A stretch of 64,000 bases of DNA from assembly GCA_005656395.1 (NCBI GenBank), contig SRSI01000014.1, positions 597,930 to 661,929 of the forward strand. Reading direction: 5' to 3'. The DNA is from Strongyloides papillosus (Eukaryota; Nematoda; Chromadorea; Rhabditida; Strongyloididae). Below the pieces are notes generated by a model that was not told where the DNA came from, ran no database searches, and saw nothing but the letters and a program-made list of their open reading frames with translations. How positions within the stretch are numbered: position 1 is the stretch's first letter; every line of letters begins with the position of its first letter. A program made the position numbers and the translations under genes. Shown here piece after piece: positions 1-12,384 of this stretch.

Positions 1-1054
1 AAAAATGTTATGTATATGATATTGTAATTTCATAAAACAAAGTATAAATTATCAAAGCACAAAAAAAGTAATTAATTATATAGTATTTTTTACCTATCAT
101 TTGCAAAAGTTAAATTTTTAATATATAAAATAAAATCTGGCGTCTAGACCCCTAAAATTACATACAATAAGTAAATGAATAATTAGAAAATTAAAGCATA
201 AAGATTTCATAAAATGCGCACAACTGAAAAATTCCGGGTATATAAAATCTTTGTTTGTAGCCTGGGGTGTAAACTCTAGGTAATATCGTTTATATTATAC
301 GTACGATGTATATGGAATACAACTCAAAAAAATTATTTATACATAAAAATATAATTTTTAGTAAATAATTATAAAAATATTGAATAATGTTTCTGAAAAG
401 TGTTGAAAATCTTTCTATAATTTATGCAAAATTTCTGAAAAGTAGTATTTGAAATAAGATATTCTTTTGAACTACTTTTCATGCATTGTTAGTAAAAATT
501 TTTATTGGTAGTTAGCTCTCTATAATTAAATATATTAATACAATAATAACAATGATTACAATGTGAGAAAAATGATTACATACAAAAATGTCAGAAATGT
601 AAGGAATGATTATTTCAAAACAATTCTACTAATTTATACTAAATTTTCTTGGGAATATGTCACTGTTAATATACCAAAAACAAATTTTTGATATTCACGA
701 TAAGTTTCAAAACCATATTGTGTTTCTCAATCTACAGAAAAACGACATAATGCTATCATTTTAACTATTTTATATCTTCACTGAGATTCATTCATTAATT
801 AAATTTGAAAATTAATTAAATATACTACTTATTATCATAATACAAAATTAGTTGACTTTAAAAAAATAAATAAAAAAATAACAAAAAGATAAATGTAATA
901 CAGTTACAATTTAAAAATAATTTCTATTACATATTTGAGTTTAGTAAAACCATATCAAAAAGTTAAGAGATTTTTTAATTTTTGCTTATGTTTAGAATAG
1001 AAGATAAGTTGTATTTTTTTAAAAACCTAAAATGTTATAACTAAATGTATTTAT
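1..1054. other. A+T-rich stretch without a gene
   Basis: No open frame, RNA gene or clear repeat boundary can be supported here. It lies outside the inverted-repeat end of the retroelement that starts near position 1055. Confidence 0.5.
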
Positions 1055-1160
1055 ATATTTTTCATACATTAATTGACATGTTACCAACTGCTTAATAAAT
1101 CTCTTTCAATCTCAAAATCTCTCTTTATTTGGCTATTATTTTTTATTTTATTTGATTCCA
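1055..1160 (+). repeat. left arm of inverted repeat
   Basis: The core ATTAATTGACATGTTACCAA recurs in reverse complement at 12385-12490, with similarity continuing for about 100 bases (roughly 75-80% by eye). DIRS-1 elements are known to end in inverted repeats. Confidence 0.65.
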
Positions 1161-1569
1161 TGCCTTATAAGTGGGAAGCACCAGGAGAAAAAATTTTATT
1201 TTTGATATTTTAAGGTCTTCGGAAAACAAAACATGTTTTTTCAATCTTTTAGCAAATGAACAATTGTCTTCCAGGATTTTCATGTTATGAATAAATATAT
1301 TTTACATACATTAATTGACATATTAACAATTACTTAAATGCCATGATTACCATATTTAATACTAATTATTAGTTTAATTGAAAAATATTTTCTCAGAGTA
1401 GTATTCCAATTATTAAAACAAGAACTCTTAATTATTAAATTAACCTTATTACAATGACGACGTGCCATAAGTTATTTGCCAAAATATTTATATGTATTTT
1501 TTAAACCTGTTGAAGCAATTAGACCACATCAATAAATTGTCATGTCATATTCTATACCTTTCAGAATTC

Positions 1570-1830
1570 ATTTATTTTCTCTTAACTTTAACATAGATTC
1601 AGTAGAAATTGCTTTATTATTTTTCTTGATTGTTTTATTATAGTATCTTAAAATTATAGTACTAGATGACTACTAAACAGTTTTTAACACCATTGCCAAT
1701 GAATATGTTCTATTAACAATACTTTTAGCAAGTGCTTTGCCTTCATGTGTTTCGCTAATATTTAAATACGCATCATGGACATGTCTTTTTATCCATTTTA
1801 AAATTGTAGCACTTTTTAGCTTTAGTCTTT
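1570..1830 (-). pseudogene. tyrosine recombinase C-terminal remnant (DIRS/PAT-type)
   Basis: One minus-strand frame reads ATILKWIKRHVHDAYLNI, then a segment with AKSIVNRTYSLAMVLKT, two stop codons, and SSSTIILRYYNKTIKKN. This follows the C-terminal half of phage-like tyrosine recombinases: a W-I-K helix, the H-x-x-R helix, the 'A.S.A...G.S...I...' segment and a 'W.S..TF..FY' segment that carries the nucleophile. The canonical histidine-arginine pair and the region of the active-site tyrosine are degraded, so it is inactive. Assignment rests on this pattern alone. Confidence 0.5.
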
Positions 1831-2088
1831 TTAACTGCACTAATAGAAAGATAATTGTGATATTCAGAAACCTTATTCAATTAAATGTAACTTTTAAGTA
1901 GTGATTCTACTTATGTCTAATTACCAAATTCTATATTTGAAAATAAAATACGTAAAAATAGCTTTTTTATCTATATTTTTTACAGTAGATTAAATATGTA
2001 TCAGTACCACATTTTGATTCACGTAGTCTACCATTTTGAATTTTTTTCGGCTCACTTACTCATGCACCTGAAGTAACTGCCATCAAGA

Positions 2089-2860
2089 TTACCAACATTT
2101 ACCCAAACAATCAATGTCACTTCTCCTATCATTTACAATATATTTTAATAATAAATCAATATTCCACGATAGCACATCGCATGTTTCTTTTAAATTCTCT
2201 TGACGTTTAGAAGAATCTACTACAGCTAAAGATATCAGCAATTCTATATTGTTGTTAATACTGTCTTTAATTTTGCTATAGAGTAAAAATTTTAGATGGC
2301 CTAAACACAAATTAAATTTCAAGACAAAATGCAATTATTGTATAGTGACAAAATATGCATTATAATAGATTTTTTATTTAAAAATAGAAATATACATCCA
2401 TTACTCATCACTTTTTTAACAATGAATATTTTTAACAGATCTTCATGATGTACCAGTTCATTTTCAATGCCAATTGTAGGATCCGCCTACGATAAATAGT
2501 ATAAATATTAAGTAATATTAACTAAATACGCAATCTTAAAAATCATAAAGTTTAAAATATCACTATATAATTATTTTTACAATATCTTTACCTTATCTTT
2601 GGATAGTAAATAAATATTTTATATTAATTTTACAACGACTAGTTAAGTCAATTATGAAACCTTTTGGTGGTACACATCTATAAAATGACGTTTTACAAGA
2701 TTCCTGAACTTTTTGATAATGTAGTTTATTTTTCAATTTTTTTACAGCAGATTTTTTATTAGGCGTTATAAGGGAGGAAGGATTTTTTTCAGAAGTATAG
2801 CTATTTGCTTTGAAGTGTCTATGAAGTTGAGTGACACATTTTATCATGTGAGCAAAAGAT
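2089..2860 (-). pseudogene. coding-like minus-strand fragments, unassigned
   Basis: Two open stretches lie here on the same strand as the retroelement domains. One (2334-2089) includes VVDSSKRQENLKETCDVLSW. The other (2847-2593) includes a lysine-rich part and YRCVPPKGFIIDL. Both look like eroded protein rather than random frames, and both sit upstream of the recombinase remnant, so they may belong to the same element. I do not recognise a domain. Confidence 0.25.
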
Positions 2861-3120
2861 TAGGGAGAGCATTTTCTTTTCACTCCTTTACTAAAAAATT
2901 TCTTACATGCCATGCAATCATTACTGTTGTTGATAAGTTTTTGTACATATGACCTTATTTTGGTATAGTTGTCTTTGAAGCATTAAAATTGTGCGTTCAT
3001 TTGTAAAATGTTTTTGTTGTGAGTGCATAAAAATTTTTTAATAAATTATTGTTTTTTTGTTGGTATTATGATTTTACCTAGAGTGTTGTCGATGAGAGAA
3101 GAACCTAAATTCATTTTTAT

Positions 3121-4247
3121 CCCTTAAGGTACCAACACATTTTTTATAACCTGAAACCCTAGCATCTCAAAAATTGCGACTATGCATAATAACATATTTT
3201 TATAGCCCGTAGTACCGACATTTCAAAAAATGTGACTCTGAATAAAAATATAAATGTTAGTTAAAAAATCTTTAAATAAAAAAATTATCGTTTTTAAATA
3301 TTATAACATAAAAGACATATTGACTTATTGTGATTCTTGCCGTAATTTCTAGCACAATAACTGCAAGAAGTAACCGTTTTATATTTTCGTATAAATGTAC
3401 TAAAGCATTGTTCGCAAGTTGCTCTTTTTTTTACATTCAAATTTGATATATTTTTTGATGATACTACAGGATTGATATTCTCATAATTTTTATTATCCAT
3501 AAATTCCTGTTTTCGATGTTTTTTACTTGTTTGTAATGTTTTTTTTGTTTCTAAACGATAAAATGCCGACGGAAGCATTGTAAATAACTGTCAAAGACAA
3601 ATACTAATAAATTCTTTAAATTCATTTAAAGTCAACTTTTCTGAAATATTTTTTTCTGACATACATTCATTTGTGTGCTCCACAATTTTTTCTTACATTG
3701 ATAACGGGAAAAAGTGAAAAAATGAATCTATGTTACTTTGGACATTTTCAACAATACTTTCATCAAATCCCACTTTGTCAATCTTATTCACAGAACGTCT
3801 TTTTTTGTAATAAGTACATCACTCTTGGTTGGTGATGTTGGTTCATCATCATCTTCTTCTTTTATATTTTTTATAATTTTTATCTTTTTTTCTCATTCCT
3901 AATTCAATATTACTTGATGAATCGTTGCTTGAGATTGGCATTGGTGAAAGATCTGTTTCATCTTCGACATAGACGACAGCTTCATTTGATTCAGACATAT
4001 TAGCAAAATATGACAATGTTTAAAATCAACAAACAAAAAAATTTTATTTTTTATCATATATTTCTTTCGTTAAATATCATTTTTGAACTTCTTATTGGCA
4101 CAATATTGATGATATTAACTTTTTTAGTCTTATAGAGGAACATTGCATTACATTTATATTGATCACTACAATTTCTAAAAAATTAACACCGTACTAATGA
4201 AACAAAATTTATATGTCTCGTTTTTTGAGATTTTGGGAACATAAGGG
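3121..4247 (-). mobile_element. piggyBac deletion derivative
   Basis: The element is 1127 bp long. Its ends begin CCCTTAAGGTACCAA (left) and, in reverse complement, CCCTTATGTTCCCAA (right). Each end is flanked by TTAT (3117-3120 and 4248-4251), a near match to the TTAA target duplication of piggyBac. On the minus strand a start near 4000 opens an acidic N-terminus (MSESNEAVVYVEDETDLSP). Further on comes the family segment with IVEHTNECMSEKNISEKLTL, which corresponds to the 'F...I...TN' block of piggyBac transposases. It then runs directly into a cysteine-rich C-terminus. The central catalytic DDE region is missing and stops interrupt the frame. Confidence 0.7.
3294..3578 (-). pseudogene. piggyBac transposase C-terminal cysteine-rich domain
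   Basis: A 94-codon open stretch ends with a C-x2-C (CEQC), C-x2-C (CSYC) and C-x2-C (CLLC) arrangement and the tail ICLLCYNI. This matches the RING-like zinc-binding tail that ends piggyBac transposases ('C..C..........C..C.....LC...CF..YH'). It is joined to N-terminal transposase sequence without the catalytic core, so it is a relic. It could be read as a stand-alone small zinc protein, but the flanking transposon ends argue against that. Confidence 0.55.
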
Positions 4248-4251
4248 TTAT

Positions 4252-5600
4252 TGATACTCTTTGGTGGATTAATGGTAATTTTTATGTTCAATTAGAGAAT
4301 TAAATTATCTGACGAATTATTTAGAAGGCTTTGAATAAAAATTTTTTATTTGTTGGCAACTGTCAGAGGTCTCTATACGAACACCTGTGATTATGGTATT
4401 CTAGAACGTCCCTCCAATTAACTATCTTTAATATATTTTTATATTGTCATTATATTATATTCTATAATAAATTTCTGCTAACAACAACTGATTTACAAAA
4501 GTCCAATTGAGGGCCTGAAACAAAGAATAACTGCGGTAGAATTCGTTGATAGGTCTAATATCCAGAAATTTGAAAGATAATTTTGATTTAAAGTTACTTT
4601 CTTTAGTATTTGCTTGAATATTACATGGTTTTGCAGTAACAGTATTGATTTGCTCTGGAAAAAAAGTAATTTTGTTTTTTATGCAATCTACTATCATTCT
4701 TATTTTGTATGTCTTAATAAGAAATTAAAATCTTGATAGTTATTGTTTTTGATTAACAAACGTGTAATATTGTCATTGTTGCCCTGAAGTTGAAGATTGT
4801 AATAACCTTTTGAAGTTGAGTAAAGCTTCGAAGTTCCGCTAATTTAGCTACATGATGCTATTATCTGATTTTGTATATGCCCACTGAAGATATGTATATT
4901 ATGGTTTTAACATCATTTAAATATGTCATTCTTAATTTAAATAAAAACATTATCTTACCTGCATTATTTATTGTTCATATTGAGGTTTCACAAAGATCTT
5001 GTGGTATGTAGAAAATGAACAATTTTTTCTACAACTTTCAGGTCACAAATACGTGGAACTCCCGCTATCAATATTAAATAATATTAAAATAATTTTTTTT
5101 ATCTTAAAAACAATCATTAATCTTATTTACGTCAATTATAAAGAACGTTAATGAAAAAATTTAAATGCTTTCACAGGTATTAATTTAACTTACAATAAAA
5201 TAACAGCTTTTAAATTAATGAGACATGATTAATTAACAAAATTTTAATATACCATTCCTAAAACGAAATATTTCATCATTTTGGTTACAATATTTTGTAC
5301 TATTTACGATATTGAAAGCTGTGAGAATGTACACGCCCATTGGATGTGTGTATATAATACTTTAATATCATTAAATATATCATTTTTAATTTAAATAAAG
5401 ACTTTGCCTTACCTGGATTACTTATTGTTTACGATGCTTGCTGTAAATTTTCTTAAACTTTCTTTGAAAATGCTTATAAAGTAGTTCTCCACCAATAGAA
5501 AATTTACTGGTATACTTTTTATGAATCTTAATTTAATAAGAAGAAAATTTCTTAAAATAACACCATTTGTTTGTCAGGTGTATATCATTCACAGATTTGC
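4252..5600 (-). other. A+T-rich region with one coding-like fragment
   Basis: An 80-codon minus-strand open stretch (4697-4455), extended upstream in frame to about 4730, includes KFLDIRPINEFYRSYSLFQA. It looks like a protein remnant but cannot be assigned. Nothing else is supported. Confidence 0.25.
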
Positions 5601-5614
5601 AATTTTCATTTTTT

Positions 5615-7080
5615 ATTTTTGGAGTTATTGCAGAATTAAAATTTGATTATTTTTGGATTTTACATAGTTTGTTATAGTGACCATTTGAGAGATCCAATTT
5701 GTATGAATTTCCATTGGTAAGTTCTGGAAATTAATTTTCGTATCATAAACATTAATTCGTTCGTGGCTTTAAAATTTGAAATGAATTATTTTTAGCCCTC
5801 CAACTCTTCTATTGATTATGTACGCAAAAGATAATCAAGTTGTCTAAAATCTCGAAGATTTTGTAAACGTCTAACAAGAGAATCTCGATAGAGTGGGCCA
5901 ATTGTTTTGTAATTTGCAATAGGATAGAAGCTTTTAAAATATCTTTTAGTTGCTTAAATTTCTCTTTCAAACAAATTAAACTTACGCGCATCAATATTGA
6001 ATGGTCTAAGTTTCAGTGTCGTTTCAGCAGCTAATATTAAATGATTCTATCTTATTTGTGGAAATTTTATCAGACTGATAGTTGTAATAAGCTTTTAAAA
6101 AGAAGCCCAAGGAATCTTGAATATCTTTAAAAATCGCAACTGTTAATTTTGATATGAGTTTGAATTTTACCTTAAAGTATTCACGAATACATCAAAGTCT
6201 TTAATAGCATATGTAAAAAGATCTATGAAATTATCGAAATCTGCAATTTTCCTATAGATTTCCAAATTTGTCAACATATGGCTTCATTTTTGTACCGGGT
6301 GGCCGGCCAATTTCTCCCTGTGACAATACTTTGTTAACATGTTTTCCGTTTAGGAGTACTTTTTTGTGTCAGTAATAATTTTTCTCTACAAATATTTGAT
6401 ATGTTAAAGAATTTTAAAATTATTTTAATATAAAAATATGTGATCTTAAAAAACAAATATAATTATGTCTTAGATTTTACAAAAAATTACTGCAAATTTT
6501 TACTGGATTTAAAAATTAAATTTTTAAATATTTGGAATGATGAGTACGAAATTTTTCACTGAAGGAAGAAATTGGCCGGCCACCCGGCAATTTAGTAGTA
6601 CCGATATGATTATTGTAGATAGAATTTTCTTGAACGGCAACGTCATTATTATTTCATAGAGTAACATCACCTCTTAGAGAATTTTTTAGTTGACAGGCTA
6701 TTTCCTGAGTTAGAGAAATCATTACACGCTTGTTGAAAAGATTGTTCAACAAATTTTTTATCTTCTTTATCAACTTCGCAATGCTTCGCACATATGATGT
6801 TGTAAATAAGATTATTTTGTTTGATAGTAGACAAGATGCAATTTTAGGCTTGATTCTATTATTTGAAAGACAAAAATGAACGCAATTGTTTTGAAAAAAA
6901 ATTTTCAGATTATAAGTAGACAGAAATTCAGTATCGTTTATGAAAAAAATTTCTTTTTTTTTCCAAGTTATCACATTCCTTTCCAGTAAAAATTATGGTT
7001 TTAGGAGATTTGGTAAAGATTAAAAAGTTTTGAAATGCTGAGTAAAAGTATTGATTTGAGAGAAATCTTATAAAATCGTG
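5615..7080 (-). pseudogene. decayed coding region, probably retroelement-derived
   Basis: Several minus-strand stretches read like protein broken by stops and frame changes. In order they are a 106-codon open frame (6974-6654; contains KIASCLLSNKIILFTTSYVR), DVAVQENSIYNNHIGTTK just before the MITE, LEIYRKIADFDNFIDLFTYA just after it, RDSLVRRLQNLRDFRQLDYL near 5830, and NLPMEIHTNWISQMVTITNY near 5680. The first resembles the connection region between reverse transcriptase and RNase H of DIRS-type elements, but that is weak. The MITE at 6295-6587 sits inside the decayed reading region. Confidence 0.35.
6295..6587. mobile_element. MITE with 21-bp perfect terminal inverted repeats
   Basis: CCGGGTGGCCGGCCAATTTC begins at 6295 and its exact reverse complement ends at 6587, giving a 21-bp perfect inverted repeat around about 250 bp of A+T-rich DNA with no coding capacity. 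The G+C-rich GGCCGGCC tips stand out sharply from the surroundings. No clear target-site duplication is visible, so the superfamily is not assigned. Confidence 0.75.
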
Positions 7081-7099
7081 AAGAATTGAATTTGTTTTG

Positions 7100-8860
7100 A
7101 TTTTTTCTAATCGTAATCTTTGAACAAAAACAAACAGTTAAAGACATACGAGTTTATGATAAAACTTTACACAGAGTAAAAATTTAGTTAGTCTAAAAGT
7201 CGATCTAAGTTCAAAAATAAAATACGAACACTATTTAATAAAAAGATATGTATAGTAATTAGCTTCATATTAAAAATAGAGATTGTATTTTTACTAATAT
7301 AACCTGTAAATTTTATTGTATTGGTTCGAAACTATAAAAAGAACAATTAATTAAGCATAAAATGTATTAATTAACTGTTTAAAAATTATTTTAACCTGTA
7401 AATGATATAACATTCATAATTAACCCTCGTTTGACATTTGAATCATTCCATGGCTAAACAATTGTTGTAAGATCGTTATTTAATTAGCTTATAAATTAAA
7501 TTTATTGATAATCCTTTTACCTTTTCTATTACTTTCATACAAAAATAACTTGCTTATTTTGCGTAATTTATACCTTAAGTATTAAAATTTCTTTATTAAC
7601 ACTATTGGTCTAAATTTTTTATAGCTGAAGAATATGTCTTAACATTATAGCAGCAATTGTAAAATTAGTAGAGTTCATAATATTTACATGTTCATTATTA
7701 TTCAAAAAAATTTTATTTTTAAATTTTAAACACCAATCTTTACAACTTCTAATATCCAGTCCACCAATTTTTACTGTTTTTTATGTTATTTGAATTTGTT
7801 ACTGTATTCATAAATAAGTTCTTTTCAGTAATTATATTACTTTTTATAATTTTACATTCTTCTTTTCTCTTTCTCATAATGAGTTTGAACTTAATTTTAT
7901 TAAATATAGTCTACAAAAAAATCAAATGTCCAGAATATATAGAATAATACTATCTAGAATTTAGTCCTATACATTTTAATTACACATTTTCTAGATTATA
8001 AAATATCTAGAAATTATTGCCATTTAAATAATTTACCTTATGTTGTGGATATTAAATTTTTCCATTGTTTTACTATTTCAAAAATTTATATAATACAACC
8101 TATTCTAAAAAAGAGTTAAAATTAATTAGTTCTATTGAGATCTGTTTGTTAGAGTTTTATTTTTCTTTATCTGATTTCTTCTCATAAAAATCTAAAATTT
8201 ATATCCAGAAAATAACAAAAAGTAAATTAAGTTTACATTAAATTTTTATTTCAACGTCATTTATTTAAAAATTTTTTTTAGGAAAAATAAGGAATTTTAA
8301 AAATACTAAACTTACACTTCAACTGTATTATCTTTAAAAGTCTAAGATAAATTAAAAAAATCATGCGATTTTTAAATTAGATTTTGACTACCAATTTTAT
8401 GTAATATTTACTAAAAAGTAGTTATAGAGATGCTAAAATATTAAATTTACATTTTGACTGTTGTATCTTAAAAAAATTTTCTTAAAATATATTATTTTTT
8501 ATGTAATGAAATAAAAGTAATCGTATCTGATTTTTGCAAATTAGGAATTCTGCATATTCTTCTTTAATTAAAACAAATGCGAATTATCTCTTAAAATGAT
8601 ATTGTATAAGATTGTAGCATAAAAATCTTTTATAATGTACAGAAAAATTTTGATTATAAATTTGTTCAAATTATAAGTATTTAAATTTTTTAAATATTTT
8701 ATTCATTGTGTTGAATTCTCTAGTTTTGGTACAACTCGTTTTTCTATCAACTCTGATATAACAACAATATTAAAATGATTAAAAAGAAACGAATAATAAG
8801 TGTAAGATATTAAAAATGGTATAAATAAAACTCAAATTTTAAGATTTTCTCTTAATATTC
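7100..8860. other. A+T-rich stretch without a gene
   Basis: Nothing supportable was seen apart from short homopolymer runs. No open frame of interest lies on either strand. Confidence 0.4.
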
Positions 8861-9161
8861 TATCTAGAATGCCTATGATATCATTAGTAAGCGTAAATAA
8901 ATTTATAATAATAATTTTTAAGTTGATTCTAACAACAACTAAGCCTTTTCCGATGATAAAGCTCAATATTGTATTATGGAAAGAAGCCATTGCAATCCAT
9001 ACCATTTTTTATAATACCACCTTCTTATTATTTCTTTTAGCATTTTTCTTTGTGTTACGTACATTTTACTGTATTTTTTAATCTTTTTTAAGTAAATCTG
9101 TTGAAGATCATTTCAAAGGGATAAACTCTGGAATAATTGCAATATAAATAATATCTATATA

Positions 9162-9872
9162 CGAGGGTCATTCAATAAGTAAAGAGACAAAAGATCATAA
9201 CTCAAAAATTTATTATCGTATAAATCCCAAATTTAAATCATTTTTCGACATAATTCCCTGCTACATTTATACACTTGTCCGATCTTTCCATGAACTTTCT
9301 ATTGACAACGGCAAAAAAATTTTTACCTTGAGATCTTAGCCATTTTTTCCTTTACCTCTTCATTATTGTTAAATCTAACTCAACGTTAAGAATCTTTGAG
9401 AAGCCTAAACGAAATAAAAATCTGATTGTTCACGATCTGGACTGTACTGTGAATGTGACAAGATCTTTCAATCAAGCCTTTTCGCATCTTTTTTTACGAT
9501 AGTTCTGTTTACTCTGAATTAGGGAATGAACTGTGCTTCACCTTTACCACATTTTTTCAGAAATTTGCACCATACATAAAGTTTCTACCATATTTCTTAA
9601 GCATCCGGAATTATATTTCGGAAGGTTCAACCTTTTATGAGACATGAAATCTTATTACAACACGTTGTTTTTCCAAATTACAGTTTTCAAGTGGATATAT
9701 CATCATTATATAGTTAAATATAGTTTATTTATAGCAAAAAATTTTAATTGCAAACTATGTAAAAATGAAAAAAAAACAGTTCTTATTTTATGATTTATTT
9801 CTTACCATCGTTTTTATTTTGCTATTTTTTTACCTACGATGATTTGTCCCTTTACTTATTGAATGACCCTCG
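9162..9872 (-). mobile_element. mariner element remnant
   Basis: The ends match CGAGGGTCATTCAATAAGTA and its reverse complement (29 of 30 bases over the full arm), flanked by TA on both sides (9160-9161, 9873-9874), as for Tc1/mariner. The element is 711 bp, about half of a full mariner. Minus-strand fragments such as LDWKILSHSQYSPDREQSDF followed by a C-terminus close to GRELCRK match the end of mariner transposases (the 'HPPYSPDLAPSDFHLF' block, where the last catalytic D should lie, and a '...GDYVEK' end). Stops and frameshifts are frequent and the N-terminal half is deleted. Confidence 0.85.
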
Positions 9873-9894
9873 TACTTTAATTTTATTTTTATTA

Positions 9895-10285
9895 GATCAT
9901 AAGCCTCTTTATTTTTATAGTAATATTTATTAATCCAACTAATTAAATTACAATTACCTGACAGATTTTAACTAAAAATCTTTGTTACAAATTATCTTCA
10001 AATACAATTAATTTTTAATGATTTAGTTATAAATTTGAATAGTAATATTCAAATTATTTTCTATCATTACATTTTATAATTCATAAATTAGTATTCCCTA
10101 TAAAGTTTAGTACACATAGAAAGCACGTTTTGCCGCATAAAGCTCTTTTATTGAGATAATATTATCTTTAGATTTTAGGTGGAACAAGCTAGCTAAACTA
10201 ATGTTGAATGCTTCACAAATATAGCCATACTCCATATCAAAGGCATCTGTTTTTATTATAATATAATCTATTATATAATCTTGCA
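9895..10285 (-). pseudogene. RNase H domain remnant of a DIRS/PAT-like retroelement
   Basis: The minus strand at about 10280-10110 reads IIIKTDAFDMEYGYICEAFN, then a segment ending IISIKELYAAKRAFYVY and a stop. This is the 'TDAS..GWG' and 'I...EL.A...A' pattern of retroelement RNase H, with the first catalytic aspartate kept. A further scrap near 9900-9930 (SWINKYYYKNKEAYDLI) fits the end of the domain. It lies immediately downstream, in coding direction, of the reverse transcriptase remnant. Confidence 0.6.
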
Positions 10286-10864
10286 TTAAATTTTTACTAA
10301 ATTATCACTACCTTTTTAAAAATTATTATGAAGTTTTTAGTATCAACTCACAAATGTTGATTTACTTTTTTGTTTCTTATAAATTTTACTAGAAACCTAG
10401 AACTTAACATATAATTAGTACAAATCATATATTTCTATTGACTTACAATGAACATAGCTTTTTTTAATAATGGTCTAACTTTATCTCTGAAAATATGCCT
10501 TTAATTATAACTTGACATATTTTCATTTAATTTACTAAGATGATTTATTAACTTATTTTTTATATTCTTTAATTAAATAGTGTCCAGAAAAAAATAGAAA
10601 TGTAATGAGATGCTAGTCAACGTCTTATTCACTTTCTTTTTAAGAATATTTATCGAGGAAAAAAAACTCATCAGTTTGTCATGACGAAATTTGTCGCATG
10701 CAAAATTGGTCATTATTTCTACCAAATTTGTGGTATATTGTTGATATTTTTGAAAACTTTTGAAATTAAAATAATTGCCGCGCGTTAACTATTATTATCG
10801 TAACATATGTCATTTGGTTAGTTTACCTCTGGTTATTTATCCATTTCTCTTTAGTGTTAATATA

Positions 10865-11580
10865 ATAACTTAAGAACTCACCTTTCTAAGCAACTTTTCA
10901 TTATCTAAACTAAAATCAAAAGAATCCAACGTATTTCTAACTTCATTACAATTTTTTTCTAAACTAGTTATAGTATTATTAATTAAAATAAAATCGTCGT
11001 GATATCACACTACCATTATTCCTTTTTTTTCTAGCAGTGCTACAAGACTCGTCAATGCCATATTAGATAGATATTGTGAATTTAAGAAGATCTATGGATA
11101 ATTGTTAAATCGTGAAGTAATTCTTATCTATTAGAAAAGCAAATTAAGATAAGATTGGTTTTTTTAGCAATAAAATAGTAATACGCCAAACTTATATATA
11201 TTTTTGCGAAAAAGCAATTAAATGTTAATATATCTACTATTGTTTTGACCGTATGACAATAGAAATGTGGTGGATAAAATAATTGTTTATTCAGTGAGAT
11301 CATATCATGTATTAATCGTACTTTTCTATTAGTACAAAGAATATCGTATAATCGAAAAATTATTATGGCTTCATTTTCTCTAATTTTTCTTAACGTACTA
11401 AGATTTACTAACTTTAATACCTCACTTAATCTTACATCAATAAGTTTGAAATTTATATGTATCATTTTAATTCTCATCTATCTCTATTTGAAATATCGTA
11501 ACTATTCACAATATAAAGAATCTCATTGCTTCTAATCGATATCCATTTGTCATAAAAGTCTTCAAGCGTCAGAAAATTAT
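10865..11580 (-). pseudogene. reverse transcriptase remnant (DIRS/PAT-like)
   Basis: Reading the minus strand, FYDKWISIRSNEILYIVNSY (about 11560-11490) matches the 'W..IT.D..IL..V.GY' lead-in typical of DIRS-type polymerases. The open stretch 11477-11124 then contains KVRLIHDMISLNKQLFYPPH and TVKTIVDILTFNCFFAKI, which are finger and palm motifs in which the catalytic aspartate of 'AKID' has become Y. After frame breaks, MALTSLVALLEKKGIMVV, a stop, and YHDDFILINN give the Y-x-D-D box. At least three stops or frameshifts make it non-functional. It could alternatively be a Pao- or gypsy-like polymerase, but the tyrosine recombinase downstream favours DIRS. Confidence 0.7.
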
Positions 11581-12384
11581 ACTCTCAATTTTTCATCTAC
11601 TACTCTGAATTGTGCATCTAAGGAACTTATGGTTTTTGAGCTGTTACCGTCATTTGTCTGTCATTAACCTTTGTTTCATAAATTTGGTAGTTTTTCACAA
11701 ACAACTTGTTTGGTTGGTTCTTGTTAATTTAAAATGATGTCTTTTGGAAAATTCCAGTACACTGATTCGCATCGAAAAATATCAGTTGTTTTTTTTTAAC
11801 TTTGAAGATAGTCTCCAGGAGCTTTATAGTATACATGTGCTTCCTCTTAATATAGAAATATTTCTCGCTGCATAATAAAATTTTATATTAAGAATTGATA
11901 ATCTTGTATAATTACATGAGCTTTATATGTATCTTTGATGTCTATATGCAACGTCAAGCATTTTTAATATTTACCAGATAGAATCGTAATCACTTACTCT
12001 ACAGTAACAGTCATATTGTTGTTTCTTTTTTATCGGTAGTCATTTTATTACGCACATTTGCATCAATGTATGTGGCTTTCGAGACAGACACCTTTAATAC
12101 AAGAAAATCAAATTGATAATTTTTAATTAGATATTTCGATATTTTTAACTTTACAAAAATATTGGCACACTATTCTCTTAAGGATTTTTTGTGTGTTTTA
12201 AACAGTTCTTAAAATTGCCAATTTTCATCAACTTGAGGTCTTTCAATCCTAAGTTGTAATCTCTCATGCTCACTAGAATTAACTTGAAAATTTTTATTGT
12301 AACAAAAATGTTTTACTTTAGAAATGACTGTTATCAGCAATTAAAAATTTTTTAATTAATTTATGTCGAAGAAATTTTAAAAAT

